Assembly (NCBI RefSeq): GCF_003611675.1 | Contig: NZ_RAWA01000030.1 | Span: 1 to 43,724, forward strand | Reading direction: 5' to 3' | From: Corallococcus sp. CA053C | GTDB taxonomy: Bacteria > Myxococcota > Myxococcia > Myxococcales > Myxococcaceae | Length of the DNA: 43,724 nt | Shown: positions 7,833-43,700 of the stretch, one piece after another | How positions within the stretch are numbered: position 1 is the stretch's first letter | How the letters are laid out: each line of letters opens with the position of its first letter | Notes under the pieces: generated by a model | The model's input: the letters and a program-made list of their open reading frames with translations, nothing else | Databases searched by the model: none | Told to the model about the DNA's origin: nothing | Program-made: the position numbers and the translations under genes

Positions 7833-8717
7833 TCAGAACGCGTCGTCGGTGATGCCCAGCTTCTGGCGCATGGTGTTGACGCGTGCGTCCAGCTGGGCCT
7901 GCTGCTCGGGCTTCATGGCCTGCTTGCCACGGCCCACGCCGCCCTTGAAGACGAAGCCCCGGCCCGGGGCCAGCGGCTCGTACATCGTCAAGCGCGGGTC
8001 GAAGCGGAAGTCGTTCTGCTTCATGTGCTCGAAGCCCGTCCTCTCCATCAGGAGCGGCAGGTCCTCGTCCGCCACGGGGACGCCCAGGAACGCGCCAATG
8101 CGGCGCAGACACGTCTCCCGATCCGCGATGAGGTCCGCATAGCGGATGTGCAGCACGTTGGGGTCGTTGCGGTGCGGCCACCACGAGGCCAGGTGCTTGC
8201 CCCACTCGTTGCTGCCCACCTGCTGGCGGAAGAAGCCGTCGAAGTCAAGCTGCGAGCCACTCATCAAACAGTTGTGGTGGAAGCGGGACAGGATGCTGTC
8301 GGCGGCGGCCCGCGTGACGTAGATGATGCGGCTGTTCTTGGGCGGCCTGAGCGCTCCGTAGAGCAGGTGCGTCTTCAGGATGCGCGGCTCCGCGTACCCG
8401 TCCAGCAGCCGCTCCCCGTGGGGCAGCAGCGCCAGCATGTCCACGAACGGCGCCACCTGGAGGATGTGCTCGTACTCACCCCGGCCGCGCGTGAGCAACT
8501 GGTAGACGATCTGCTGCATCCACGTCGTCCCCGCCTTGGGGAAGGTGGAGATGTAGATGTCCGTCGGACGGGGCTTCAGCCACACGTAGCGCAGCCGCAG
8601 CCAGCGACACGTGTCGAGCAACAACAGCAACACGCCGCGCAGCATGATGAAGAACGCCACCGCCACGTTCAGCACTGCTCGCAACACGGGACGGGACTGG
8701 GGAGGACGGGGAGCCAT
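7833..8717 (-). CDS. PAPS-dependent sulfotransferase, N-terminally anchored
   Basis: From the ATG at 8717 the protein has 294 aa; an in-frame GTG at 8756 would add 13. The 5'-phosphosulfate loop is TFPKAGTTWMQQI with Lys61. The 3'-phosphate-binding segment is YVTRAAADSILSRFHH, with Arg and Ser eight residues apart as in cytosolic sulfotransferases. The C-terminal FKGGVGRGKQ corresponds to the RKGxxGDWK loop. Residues about 9-34 are strongly hydrophobic (VAVAFFIMLRGVLLLLL), suggesting a membrane anchor. The enzyme should transfer sulfate from PAPS to a hydroxyl or amine. It lies just downstream of the CmlA-like gene (30-69 bp gap, depending on start) on the same strand, so the two are probably co-transcribed. 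Inference: it sulfates a hydroxyl of the lipopeptide, such as Ser or a beta-hydroxy residue. A separate lipid or carbohydrate role is possible. The start is uncertain. Confidence 0.87.
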   Translation of the reverse strand: MAPRPPQSRPVLRAVLNVAVAFFIMLRGVLLLLLDTCRWLRLRYVWLKPRPTDIYISTFPKAGTTWMQQIVYQLLTRGRGEYEHILQVAPFVDMLALLPHGERLLDGYAEPRILKTHLLYGALRPPKNSRIIYVTRAAADSILSRFHHNCLMSGSQLDFDGFFRQQVGSNEWGKHLASWWPHRNDPNVLHIRYADLIADRETCLRRIGAFLGVPVADEDLPLLMERTGFEHMKQNDFRFDPRLTMYEPLAPGRGFVFKGGVGRGKQAMKPEQQAQLDARVNTMRQKLGITDDAF

Positions 8718-8786
8718 GGGGGCGAATCCATAGCAAACCCCGACCTCCTGAATCACCGGTGCGCGGACGGCCTACCGGGTCACCCG

Positions 8787-10376
8787 CTACTCCAGGATGC
8801 GCTCCATCCGGAGGAAGGGCCGCGAGGCGGGAATGTTCCGGCTACGGCAGACCTCGAGGAACTTGTTCGATTCGATCATCTGCGGGGCCGTCTCGTCGTA
8901 CTGGAGCACCATGACGTGGCGCAGCCAGGGCTCCTGGCCCATGGCGTAGACGAAGGCCTCCTTCGGCTTCAGGTGGTTGAGGATCTCCGTGGCGCGCGCG
9001 GAGTCGGAGCCGTTGAGCCGCCGCGACTGGTCCATCTTGCGCGGCAGGGGCTGGCTGAGCAGCGGGCCGTACATCCAGCTCATCGGGCCGCCCTCGCACT
9101 CCATGCCCAGGTAGAGCTCGTCCAGGTTCCCCACCAGCTCCGTCAGGTGCTGGTACATCCGGGGCTCCAGCGCGTTGGAGTCCGCGGCCATCAGCATGGC
9201 GCGGCCGCCCAGGCGCACGAGGTGCGCCGTCTTCGCCTGCACGCTCAGGTCGCTGTGCTCGCCGATGAAGGGAATGCCCATCAGCGACCCGCCGGGGATG
9301 CGGATCTCCTGCAGGTCGTCGATCTCCACCACGTTGCGGAAGCCCGTCTTCTCCAGCATCAGGCGCAGCGACGGATCCGCCAGCGAGAACGCGTTGGAGC
9401 GCGGCACGACGATGGTGCCGATGCGGTGACGCAGTTGCAGCAGCGTCTCCATCATCAGGTGGTCCGCGTGGCCGTGGGTGATGAGGACGTAGTCGATCTT
9501 CTCCGGCAGGTCGGCGTGGGTGAAGCGCGCCTGGTCCGTGGGGAACTCGTAGCTGATGACGGGGTCGGTGAGGACGGACACCTCGCGCGTCTCCATCAGC
9601 ACGCACGCGTGGCCGAAGTAGCGCACGCGCACGCCCGGGCCGGTGTACGGCTCCGGCTTGCGCGGGGCGACCTCCGTGAAGAGGTCCGCGAACGCGTCCG
9701 CCGCGGACGACGGCACGCCCAGCATCTCCGCCACCTGGCCGGGGTTGCCCGGCGTGTGGCGCATGCGGAAGAGCGCGTCGAGGCCCTCGTGCCGGAACGG
9801 CACCTGGAGCCACAGCGGCGTGTCACCTTCGAGCCGCGGGGTGCTGAAGACGTACTTGCGCGAGTCGCCCGTGACGCGCATCAGCGAGATGCTCTGCGAC
9901 GACTCCTTGTAGAGGCTGCTGCGGTAGAGCAGGGGCTCCAGGATGCGGGCGTTGGCGCGGTGGGCCAGGTCGTACGTGAGCTCCACGTAGCCGCGCAGCT
10001 GATCCGGCACCTTCGCGTAGAGCGGCTCCAGGGACTCACCCTTGGAGCTGGCGAGCAGCTGCTCCAGGTCCGCCAGGGCCTTGGTGTAGGCCAGCATGTC
10101 CGCGTGGTCCTTCATGGTGCGCTCGAGCAGCGCCTTCACGTCCGCCACGCGGGAGACGGGGTGGTTGATGAAGGGGCCGCCCATCAGCGCCGGGTTCTGG
10201 AGCGCGGCGACGTGCACGTCCGGGTTCGCGACGAACGACTGCATCAACTTCAGGTGCAGCCGCGACACGTACAGCGGCGCCGTCGCGGGCGACAGCAGGT
10301 ACCACCAGACGTACCACTGGTTGAACAGCGGCTCGATGGCGACATCGGGCTTCAGGTACATGGGGCGGTCGAGCAT
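8787..10376 (-). CDS. CmlA-like diiron beta-hydroxylase (MBL fold) for NRPS-tethered amino acid
   Basis: The product is 529 aa, about the size of CmlA, which beta-hydroxylates an aminoacyl-PCP in chloramphenicol biosynthesis. Residues 1-240 form an N-terminal region with LKPDVAIEPLFNQWYVW. Residues 245-529 form a metallo-beta-lactamase fold. The metal motif HGHADH gives H301, H303, D305 and H306. The next ligand position is Glu373 in IGEHSD and the bridging Asp399 in AADSN. Relative to CmlA as I recall it (H305/H307/D309/H310, E377, D403), all are offset by exactly four. A Glu at that site is the hallmark that separates diiron CmlA-type oxygenases from zinc hydrolases. A C-terminal His ligand is probably H468 or H487. 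The gene is divergent from a giant NRPS, which fits tailoring of a carrier-bound residue. No Shine-Dalgarno precedes the ATG at 10376; Met6 at 10361 is an alternative start. Which residue it hydroxylates is unknown. Confidence 0.82.
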   Translation of the reverse strand: MLDRPMYLKPDVAIEPLFNQWYVWWYLLSPATAPLYVSRLHLKLMQSFVANPDVHVAALQNPALMGGPFINHPVSRVADVKALLERTMKDHADMLAYTKALADLEQLLASSKGESLEPLYAKVPDQLRGYVELTYDLAHRANARILEPLLYRSSLYKESSQSISLMRVTGDSRKYVFSTPRLEGDTPLWLQVPFRHEGLDALFRMRHTPGNPGQVAEMLGVPSSAADAFADLFTEVAPRKPEPYTGPGVRVRYFGHACVLMETREVSVLTDPVISYEFPTDQARFTHADLPEKIDYVLITHGHADHLMMETLLQLRHRIGTIVVPRSNAFSLADPSLRLMLEKTGFRNVVEIDDLQEIRIPGGSLMGIPFIGEHSDLSVQAKTAHLVRLGGRAMLMAADSNALEPRMYQHLTELVGNLDELYLGMECEGGPMSWMYGPLLSQPLPRKMDQSRRLNGSDSARATEILNHLKPKEAFVYAMGQEPWLRHVMVLQYDETAPQMIESNKFLEVCRSRNIPASRPFLRMERILE

Positions 10377-10725
10377 GGGATCGGAGGGGGCTGGCCAGTG
10401 AGGAGGGAGCAGGCTTCCGGCTTCCTCCGGAGTCGCTCGTGTTCCGCCAATGTTGATGATTCGCCCGGTGACTTCAAGGCGCTAACACCCCGCGTCCGGG
10501 CCGGGGCTTCAGAGATTCCCTGTTTCAAGCAGGGGCTTTTTACAGCCTGCGCCGGGGAATACGGGGCTGTTCCGACTTCGGATACAGATTTCCAGAGAAA
10601 AGCAAGAAGCCCAGGCATGACATTTCTCGCTGGGTTTGTTTGCGGATACAATCTGGCCCCTTGTGCGTGGCCCGGTCCCCCCTGGTTCAGGTCGCGCGCC
10701 GCCAGCCATCCCGAGGAAGTCCACC
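10377..10725. promoter_or_regulatory. Divergent intergenic region upstream of the NRPS genes
   Basis: The 349 bp between the CmlA-like start and the NRPS start hold no convincing gene and should contain the promoters for both directions. About 10500-10660 is clearly richer in A and T than its surroundings. A -10-like TACAAT lies at 10647-10652 on the plus strand, without a well-spaced -35. The octamer CGGATACA occurs at 10579-10586 and again at 10643-10650. A weak hairpin (CCCTG 10518-10522 / CAGGG 10530-10534) is followed by five T residues at 10537-10541. All of these are by-eye observations. Confidence 0.4.
10713..10718 (+). promoter_or_regulatory. Ribosome binding site of the first NRPS
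   Basis: GAGGAA lies seven bases before the ATG at 10726. The frame is open further upstream to a TTG at 10636, but that start has no such site, and the FAAL homology starts just after the ATG. This decides the start. Confidence 0.65.
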
Positions 10726-34771
<24,046 letters not shown>

Positions 34772-34779
<8 letters not shown>

Positions 34780-37700
34780 CACCTCGAAGCGTTTCTCGTC
34801 CCTGTCACCCGAGAAGCAGGACCTGTTGATGCGCAAGCTGCGCCAGAAGAGCGCGGGCGCTCCTGCCGCGACGCTGGTGGCGCGTCCCAGGAACACGGCG
34901 TCCCATCCGCTGTCCTTCGCGCAGCAGCGGCTGTGGTTCCTGGATCAGTTCGATCCGCAGAACCCGCAGTACAACATCCCGCTCGCGGTCCGGCTCGATG
35001 GCGTCCTGGACGTCCCCGCGCTCCAGCGCTGCCTGGATGAGCTGGTCCGTCGTCACGAGGTGCTCCGCACGACGCTGCGAGCGGAGGAGGGTGGCGCGGC
35101 GCAGGTCATCGTGCCCCCCGCGCCCGTGGCGATTCTCGAGGTGGATCTCCAGGCTCTTCCCGTCGAGGCACGTGAGGCGGAAGCCCGCCTGCGCGTGTTC
35201 CGGGATGTGCAGCAGCCCTTCACGCTCTCCGTGGGGCCGCTGTTGCGCGCGATGCTGCTCAAGCTCAGCGCGACGGAGCACGTGTTGCTCCTGACCCTGC
35301 ACCACGTCATCTCCGACGGCTGGTCGCGCGGCATCTTCCTGCGCGAGCTGCTCGCGCTCTACGGTGCGTTCAGCCAGGGCAAGCCGTCGCCGCTGCCGGA
35401 GCTGGCGCTCCAGTACGTGGACTACGCGACGTGGCAGCGCGAATGGCTCCAGGGCCCCGTGCTCGACGCGCAGCTCGCGTACTGGCGCAAGCAGCTGCTC
35501 GGAGCCACGCAGGCCATTGAGCTGCCCACGGACCGGCCCATCCCCGCGATGCCGTCGGTCAACGGCGCGGTGGTGTCCGCGCACTTCCCCCGCGAGGTGG
35601 AGGCGGCGCTGAAGGCTCTGGGGCAGAAGGAGGGCGCTACGCCCTTCATGGTGCTGCTCGCCGCGTGGCAGGTGCTGCTGTCGCGCTACAGCGGGCAGAC
35701 GGACGTGAGCGTCGGCTCGCCCATCGCGGGTCGCAACCGCGCGGAGCTGGAAGGGCTCATCGGCTTCTTCGTCAACACGCTGGTGCTGCGCTCGAACCTG
35801 GAGGGCAACCCCTCTTTCCGTGAGCTGCTGCGTCAGGTGAAGGAGACGACGCTGGGCGCGTACGCGCACCAGGAGGTCCCGTTCGAGAAGCTGGTGGAGG
35901 AGCTGAAGCCGGAGCGCAACCTCAGCCGGTCGCCGCTGTTCCAGGTGATGTTCTCGCTCCAGAACGCGGCGCCGTCCTCCACGGAGGCGACCACGGGCTC
36001 GGGACTCACGCTGCGTGCGCTGGAGACCGAAGGCAGCACGGCCAAGTTCGAGCTGTCCCTGGACATGGCGGAGACGGGGCAGGGGCTCGCAGCATCGCTG
36101 GAGTACAGCACCGACCTCTTCGACGCGGCGACGGCACAGCGGATGCTGGCGCACTTCGGTGTGCTGCTTCAGGGCATCGCGGCGCAGCCGGATGCACGCG
36201 TGCTGGACCTGCCGATGCTGGGGGAGGCCGAGCGGCGTCGAGTGCTGGTGGAGTGGAATGACACCGACGTGGCGCTGCCCGTGGAGCAGGGGATACCGGA
36301 GCGCTTCGCGGCCCAGGCGCGCCTGACACCGGATGCGCAGGCGGTGGTGGCACCGGGAGCAGCGGCGCTGAGTTACGGCGAGCTGGACGCGCAGGCGAAC
36401 CAACTGGCGCACCACCTGCGAAGCCTGGGCGTAGGCCCCGAAGTGCTGGTGGGCGTGTGCCTGGAGCGCACGCCGCGCCTGCTGGTGGCGCTGCTGGGCA
36501 TCCTGAAGGCGGGAGGCGCGTACGTGCCGCTGGACCCGTCCTACCCGGCGGACCGACTGGCGCTGATGGTGTCCGAGTCGCGCATGTCGCTGCTGCTGAC
36601 GCAGCAGTCGCTGGAAGGCACGGTGGAAGCCCCGGGCCTCCAGCGCTACCTGCTGGACGCGGAAGCCCCCGCACGCGCGGGCCTGTCCATTGAGGCCCCG
36701 GTCCGCACGGCACAGCCGGAGAACCTGGCGTACGTCGTCTTCACGTCGGGAAGCACGGGGACGCCCAAGGGCGTGATGGTGTCGCACCAGAGCTGGGCGA
36801 ATGCGTACCTGGGCTGGGAGCGGAGCTACGCGCTGAAGGAGGAATGCCGAAGCCACCTGCAGATGGCGAGCTTCTCCTTCGACGTCTTCGGCGGGGACTT
36901 GTCCCGAGCGCTGTGCTCGGGCGCGAAGCTGGTGCTGTGCCCGCGCGAGTGGTTGCTGGAGCCGAAGAAGCTGCACGGGCTGATGGAAGCGGAGCGCGTC
37001 GACTGCGCGGAGTTCGTCCCGGCGGTGTTGCGCGGGCTGTTGCAGCACCTGGAGGAGACGGGCCAGCGACTGGAGGCGATGAAGGTGCTCATCGCCGGCT
37101 CTGACGCCTGGTACGTGAATGAGTACCGGCGCATCCGGGGCGTGATTGGCGCGGGGACGCGCCTCATCAACTCGTACGGCATCAGCGAAACCACCATCGA
37201 CAGCACGTGGTTTGAAAGCGACGCGCTGGCGGCGGGAGACAACCGGCTGGTGCCGATTGGGAAGCCCTTCGCGAACGTGCGGATGTACGTGCTGGACGCG
37301 GCCTTGAAGCCGGTGCCGGCGGGCGTGGCAAGCGAGCTGTACATCGGCGGCGAAGGCGTGACGCGAGGCTACTGCCACCGTCCGGAGCTGACGGCGGAGC
37401 GCTTCGTGCCGAATCCCTATGGGGCACCGGGCTCGCGGCTGTACCGCTCCGGAGACAGGGCGCGGCACCTGGCGGACGGGAACATCGAATTCCTGGGGCG
37501 CGCGGACACGCAGGTGAAGCTGCGTGGCTTCCGGGTGGAGCTGGGCGAAATCGAATCAGTGTTGGGCAAGCACCCGGCGGTGCGCACGGCGGTGGTGTTG
37601 CTGCGGGAGGACCCGCGACGCCTCATCGCGTACGTCGTGGCACCGGAGGGCACGGACAGCGTGCAGCTGCGTGACTTCCTGCGCGAGCGACTGCCGGAGT

Positions 37701-40700
37701 ACATGGTGCCAGCGGCCTTCGTGGTGTTGGACGCGCTTCCGCTGACGCCCAACGGGAAGGTGGACCGCAAGGCCCTGCCGACGCCGGACGGAGCGCAGGA
37801 GACGGCGCACTTCGTGGCGCCGCGCACGCCGACGGAGGAGCTGCTGGCTCAGGTGTGGGCACAGGTGCTGGGAGTCGCGCGCGTGGGTGCGGAGGACAAC
37901 TTCTTCGACCTGGGCGGGCACTCGCTGCTGGCGACGCAGGCGATGTCGCGCGTGCGGAGCGCCTTCGGGGTGGAGTTGCCCCTGCGCGCGCTCTTCGAGG
38001 CGCCAACCGTCGCGGCCCTCGCATCACGTGTGGACGAAGCGCTGCGTGCACGGCAGGGCGTGAAGGTGCCGCCGCTGACGCCGACGGTGCGCACGGGTGA
38101 GTTGCCGCTGTCGTTCGCGCAGCAGCGCCTGTGGTTCCTGGATCAGCTCCAGCCGGGCAGCGCCGCCTACAACGTGGCCACCGCTGTCCAGCTGGAGGGC
38201 ACGCTGGACGTGGCCGCCCTGGAGCATGCGCTGACGGAGCTGGTGCGTCGGCACGAGGCCCTGCGCACCACCATCCAGGCGGCTGACGGAACTCCGTTCC
38301 AGGCCATCTCCCCGCCGGGAACCCTCGCGTGGGACGTCGTCGACGTGAGCGCGCACCCGGAGCGCGAGGCCGAGGCCCGGCGCCTCGTCGATGCGTGGAC
38401 GCGTGCGCCGTTCGACCTTGCCCGGGGTCCCTTGCTACGCACGCGACTGGTGCGCACGGGCGAGCGCGAACACGTGCTCGCGATGGTGATGCACCACATC
38501 GTCTCCGACGGTTGGTCCATGGGCGTGCTCGTGCGCGAAGTCGTCGCGCTGTACGCGGCCCGGCTCGCCGGACGCCCCTCGCCGCTGCGCGAGCTGGCGG
38601 TGCAGTACGTGGACTACGCCGCGTGGCAGCGTGGCTGGTTGAAGGACGAGGTGCTCGACGCGCAGGTGGCGTGGTGGCGGCAGCAGTTGGAAGGGGCGCC
38701 CCGGGTCATCGAGCTGCCCACGGATCATCCGCGCACGGCTTCCCCGTTGGTCCGGGGAGCCCGCCGGTCCATGACCCTCTCTCCGGCGCTGCGTGACGCG
38801 CTGTGGAGCCTGGGCCGCAAGGAGGGCGTGACGCCCTTCATGCTGCTGCTGGCGGCGTGGCAGGTGCTGCTGTCGCGCTACAGCGGGCAGGACGACGTCA
38901 GCGTGGGCACGCCTGTCGCGGGTCGCAACCGCACGGAGCTGGAAGGGCTCATCGGCTTCTTCGTCAACACGCTGGTTCTTCGCGCCCGGCTGGGCGGTGA
39001 GCTCACGTTCCGGGAGCTGCTCAAGCAGGTGCGGGAGACGACGCTCGGCGCGCAGTCGAACCAGGAGGTGCCGTTCGAGAAGCTGGTGGAGGTGCTGCGC
39101 CCCGAGCGCGACCTGTCCCGCCCGCCGCTGTTCCAGGTGATGTTCACGTTCCAGAACGCCCCCCCGGCCGAGGCGATGCTCCCGGGTGGGTTGCGCCTGC
39201 GCCCGGTGGAGACCGGCACCGACGCGGCGAAGTTCGAGCTGGCGCTCTCCCTGGCGGACTCCGCCGACGGCCTGCTCACAGCGATCGAATACAGCCCGGA
39301 CCTCTACGACGACACCACCGCGGCGCGGATGCTCGCCCACCTCCAGGTCCTCCTGGCGGCCATCGTGGAAGAGCCCGGCCAGCGAGTGAGCGACCTGCCC
39401 CTGCTCCCGGAAGCGGAGCGCCAGCAGGTCCTCGTGGAGTGGAACCACACCGCGCGCGACTACGCGCGGGACGCCTGCGTGCATCACCTGTTCGAGGCCC
39501 AGGCCGCGCGCACGCCGGATGCGGAAGCCGTGCGCTTCGAGGGCGAAGTCCTCACGTACGCGCAGCTCGACCGTCAGGCCAATCAGCTCGCGTGGCACCT
39601 GCGCGAGCTGGGCGTGGGGCCCGAAGTGCGCGTGGGCCTGTGCGTGGATCGCTCGCCCCGGATGGTGGTGGGCCTGTTGGGCATCCTGAAGGCCGGTGGC
39701 GCGTACGTGCCGCTGGATGCGGCATACCCGGCGTCGCGGCTGCGCTACATGCTGTCCGATGCAGGGGCGCCCGTGCTCGTCACGCTGAAGCGGTTCGCGG
39801 AAACGCTGCCGCTCGCGGATGAGCGCGTGGTGCTGCTGGACGCCGACGAGGCCCGGGTGCGCGCGCATCCGGAGACGCCGTGCGACGCGGGCGTGGCGGC
39901 GGGACACCTCGCGTACGTGCTCTACACGTCGGGCAGCACCGGTCAGCCCAAGGGCGTCATGGTGCCGCACGGCGGGTTGAACAACTACGTCGCCTGGGCC
40001 CTGGAGGCGTATGGGCTGGGGCAGGGCATTGGCGCGCCGGTGCACTCGCCGGTGGTGTTCGACCTGACGGTGACGAGCCTGCTGGTGCCGCTCGTCGCGG
40101 GGCGCGGCGTGTGGCTGCTTCCGGAGTCGGACGGGGTGGAGGGCCTGGCCCGGTCGCTGCGAGCCCGCGCGGACTACACCCTGGTGAAGCTGACGCCGGC
40201 GCACTGGGAACTCCTGCGCCAGACGCTGCCGGCCTCCGAGGCGGCGGGGCGCGTGGGTGCCCTGGTGGTGGGCGGCGAAGCCCTGCCTCCCGCGAGCCTG
40301 GACTTCTGGCGGAAGCACATGCCGGGCACTCGGCTGATCAACGAGTACGGCCCCACGGAGACGGTGGTGGGGTGCGCGGTGTACGACGTGCCGCGCGACG
40401 CGGACGTGTCTGCCGGAGTGCCCATCGGGCGGCCCATCGCGAACACCCGGCTGTACGTGCTGGATGCGCGCCTGCGTCCTGCGCCGCTGGGCGTCGCGGG
40501 CGGGCTGTACGTCGGTGGCGACGGCGTGACGCGCGGCTACCAGCAGCGGCCGGAGCTGACGGCGGAGCGCTTCATCCCGGATCCGTTCAGCGCGGAGCCG
40601 GGCGCGCGGATGTACCGCACGGGCGACGTGGCGCGGTGGCGGGCGGACGGGCAACTGGAGTACCTGGGCCGCGCGGACTTCCAGGTGAAGGTGCGGGGCT

Positions 40701-43700
40701 ACCGCATCGAACTGGGTGACATCGAAGCCGCGCTGTCGAGGCAGGCCTCGGTGCGCGAGTCGGTGGTGGTGGTGCGCGAGGACGTGCCGGGAGACAAGCG
40801 GCTCGTGGGCTACGTCACGGGCGAGGCGGTGGACGTCGCCGTCCTGCGTGCGTCGCTCCAGGAGCAGCTGCCGGCGTACCTGGTGCCGTCGGCCCTGGTG
40901 GTGCTGGAAGCGCTGCCGCTCACGTCGAACGGCAAGGTGGACCGCAAGGCCCTCCCGGCGCCGGAGGGCGAGTCGCGCAAGGACTCGGACACGGGCGGCC
41001 TTCGCACGCCGACCGAAGAGCTGCTCGCGGGCCTCTTCGCTCAGGTGCTGGGCGTGGAGCGCGTGGGGCTTCGGGACGACTTCTTCGAACTGGGCGGACA
41101 CTCGCTGCTGGCGACGCGCGTGGTGGCGCGGGTGCTCGGGCTCTTCGGTGTGGAGCTGCCGCTGCGTGAGCTGTTCGACGCGCCCACGGTGGAGAAGCTG
41201 GCGCGCAGGGTGGAGGCACGGACGCAGGCCGGTGACGCGCGGCCGGCTCCGGCGCTGGTTCGGGTGCAGCGCACGGACGCGCTGCCCCTGTCGTTCGCGC
41301 AGCAGCGGATGTACTTCCTGGAGCAGTTGGAGCCGGACAGCCCGCTCTACAACATCCCGAACGTCCTCCGCCTGGAGGGCACGGTCGACGCGGCGGCCCT
41401 GGAGCGCGCGTTCGATGCACTCCTCCAGCGTCACGAGGGCTTGCGGACCACCTTCCACACCGACGCGGAGGGACGCCCCTTCCAGCGCATCGCCCCCGAG
41501 CTGAAGTCGGGACTGCTGCGATTGGACCTGCGCGACCGCCCTGACACCGAGCGTGAGGAGGGAGCCCGGCGACTGGCGCGTGCCGAGAGTCTGCGTCCCT
41601 TCAACCTGGGACAGGGACCCCTGCTGCGCGCGACGTTGGTGCGCACCGGAGAGCGACAGCACCTGCTGGTGGTCGTGTTGCACCACATTGTCTCCGACGG
41701 CTGGTCCGCGGGCGTGCTGGTGCGCGAGCTGGGCGCGCTCTACGCGGCCTTCACCGCGGGCCGGCCCTCACCGCTGCCCGAGCTGCCGTTGCAGTACGCG
41801 GACTACGCGGCGTGGCAGCGCGAGTGGCTGCGGGACGAGGCGCTGGAGGAGCAGGTCGGCTGGTGGCGGCGCGAGCTGGAAGGAGCGTCGGCCGCGCTGG
41901 AGCTGCCGACGGACAGGGTGCGACCCTCGACGTCGACGTCCCGGGGAAGCTCGGTGCCGGTGCGGTGGTCGAAGCCGCTGTCGGACGCGCTGAAGGCGCT
42001 GGGACGCCGCGAGGGTGCAACGCCGTTCATGGTGGTGCTGGCGGCGTGGCAGGTGTTGCTGTCCCGCTACAGTGGGCAGGACGACATCAGCGTGGGCACG
42101 CCCGTGGCGGGTCGCACGCGGGCGGAGGTGGAAGGGCTCATCGGCCTGTTCCTCAACACGCTGGTGCTGCGCACCCGGTTGACGCCGGAGCTGAACTTCC
42201 GGCAGGTGCTGGGCCGCGTGCGGGAGACGACGCTGGGCGCGTTCGCGCACCAGCAGGTGCCGTTCGAGCGACTGGTGGAGGCACTTCGTCCGGAGCGCGA
42301 TCTGGGCCGCACGCCGTTGTTCCAGGCGATGCTCGTGCTCAACACCGAGGTCGATACGGAGCTGGCGCTGCCCGACCTCACGCTGCGCCCGGAACCCGTC
42401 GAGGGCGAGCACACGAAGTTCGAGCTGAGCCTGTCGCTCTCCGCGTCGGACGAGGGCTTCCGGGGTGCGCTCGGGTACAGCACGGAGCTGTTCCAGCGCT
42501 CGACGGTGGAGCGGATGGGGGAGCACCTGCGGGTGCTGCTGGAGGGCATCGCGGCGAACCCGGACGTGTCCGTGGGCGCGCTGCCTCTGCTGGACACCGT
42601 CGAGCGTCAGTTGGTGTTGAAGACGTGGAACCAGACGGCGGAAGCCGTGCCGTCCGCGTGCATCCACGCGCTGTTCGAAGCACAGGTGGAGCGCGTGCCC
42701 GGAGCCGTGGCGGTGGTGGCGGAGGGCAAGCAGTTGACGTACGCGGAGCTGGACGCGAAGGCGAACCGGCTGGCGCGAGCGTTGGTGAAGGAAGGCGTGG
42801 GCCCCGAGGTGCTGGTGGGGCTGTACGTGGAGCGCACGGTGGAGTCCGTCGTGGGGATACTGGGCATCCTCAAGGCGGGTGGCGGGTACGTGCCCATGGA
42901 CACGTCCTTCCCCGCGGCGCGCGTGAAGGCGATTGCGGAGGACGCAAGCCTGCGCGTGGTGGTGACGCAGCGGGCGTATGCCGAGGACGTGGCGGGGCTG
43001 GGCTGCACCACCGTCGTCGTCGAAGCGGTGGAAGAGGCGGGCGGGAGCACCGAGCGCGTGGAGTCGGGCGTGCGGAGTGAGAACCCGGTGTACGCCATCT
43101 TCACGTCGGGCAGCACGGGCCGCCCGAAGGGCGTGGTGGTGGAGCACCGGCAGTTGGCCAACTACGTGGAGAGCATCCGAGGTCGGCTGAAGCTGACGGA
43201 AGGAATGAGCTTCGCGTCGGTGACGACGCTGGCGGCGGACCTGGGGCACACGGCCGTCTTCCCGATGCTGTGTGGAGGCGGAACGCTGCACCTGGTGGCG
43301 AAGGACGTGGCGTCGGATGCGGAAGCGCTGGGCGCGTACATGCAGACGCACCGGGTGGAGGGCTTGAAGGTGGTGCCCTCGCATTTGAGGGCGCTGCTGA
43401 GCGGACCGAATGCGAAGCGGGTGCTGCCACTGAAGCGACTGGTGGTGGGCGGCGAGGCGTCGGACAGGGCGCTGGTGGAGGCAGTGCAGCGGCTGGCGCC
43501 GGCGTGCGCCGTCTTCAACCACTACGGCCCGACGGAGACGACGGTGGGCGTGCTGACGAACCCCGTGGAAGGCACGTGGGACGAAGGCGCGGCGACGCTG
43601 GCGCTGGGCCGTCCGATTGGGAATGCACGGATGTACGTGCTGGACGCGAGCGGGCGTTCGGTGCCGCGAGGCGTGGCGGGGGAGTTGTACGTGGGCGGGG

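Noticed and set aside
8787..10376. Plain metallo-beta-lactamase or lactonase function
   Set aside because: The length, the extra N-terminal domain and Glu373 at a metal position fit CmlA-type hydroxylases better.
10636..10725. An upstream TTG start adding 30 residues to the first NRPS
   Set aside because: There is no ribosome site before it. The extra residues (Pro/Gly-rich) do not belong to FAAL proteins, whereas the ATG at 10726 has GAGGAA seven bases upstream.
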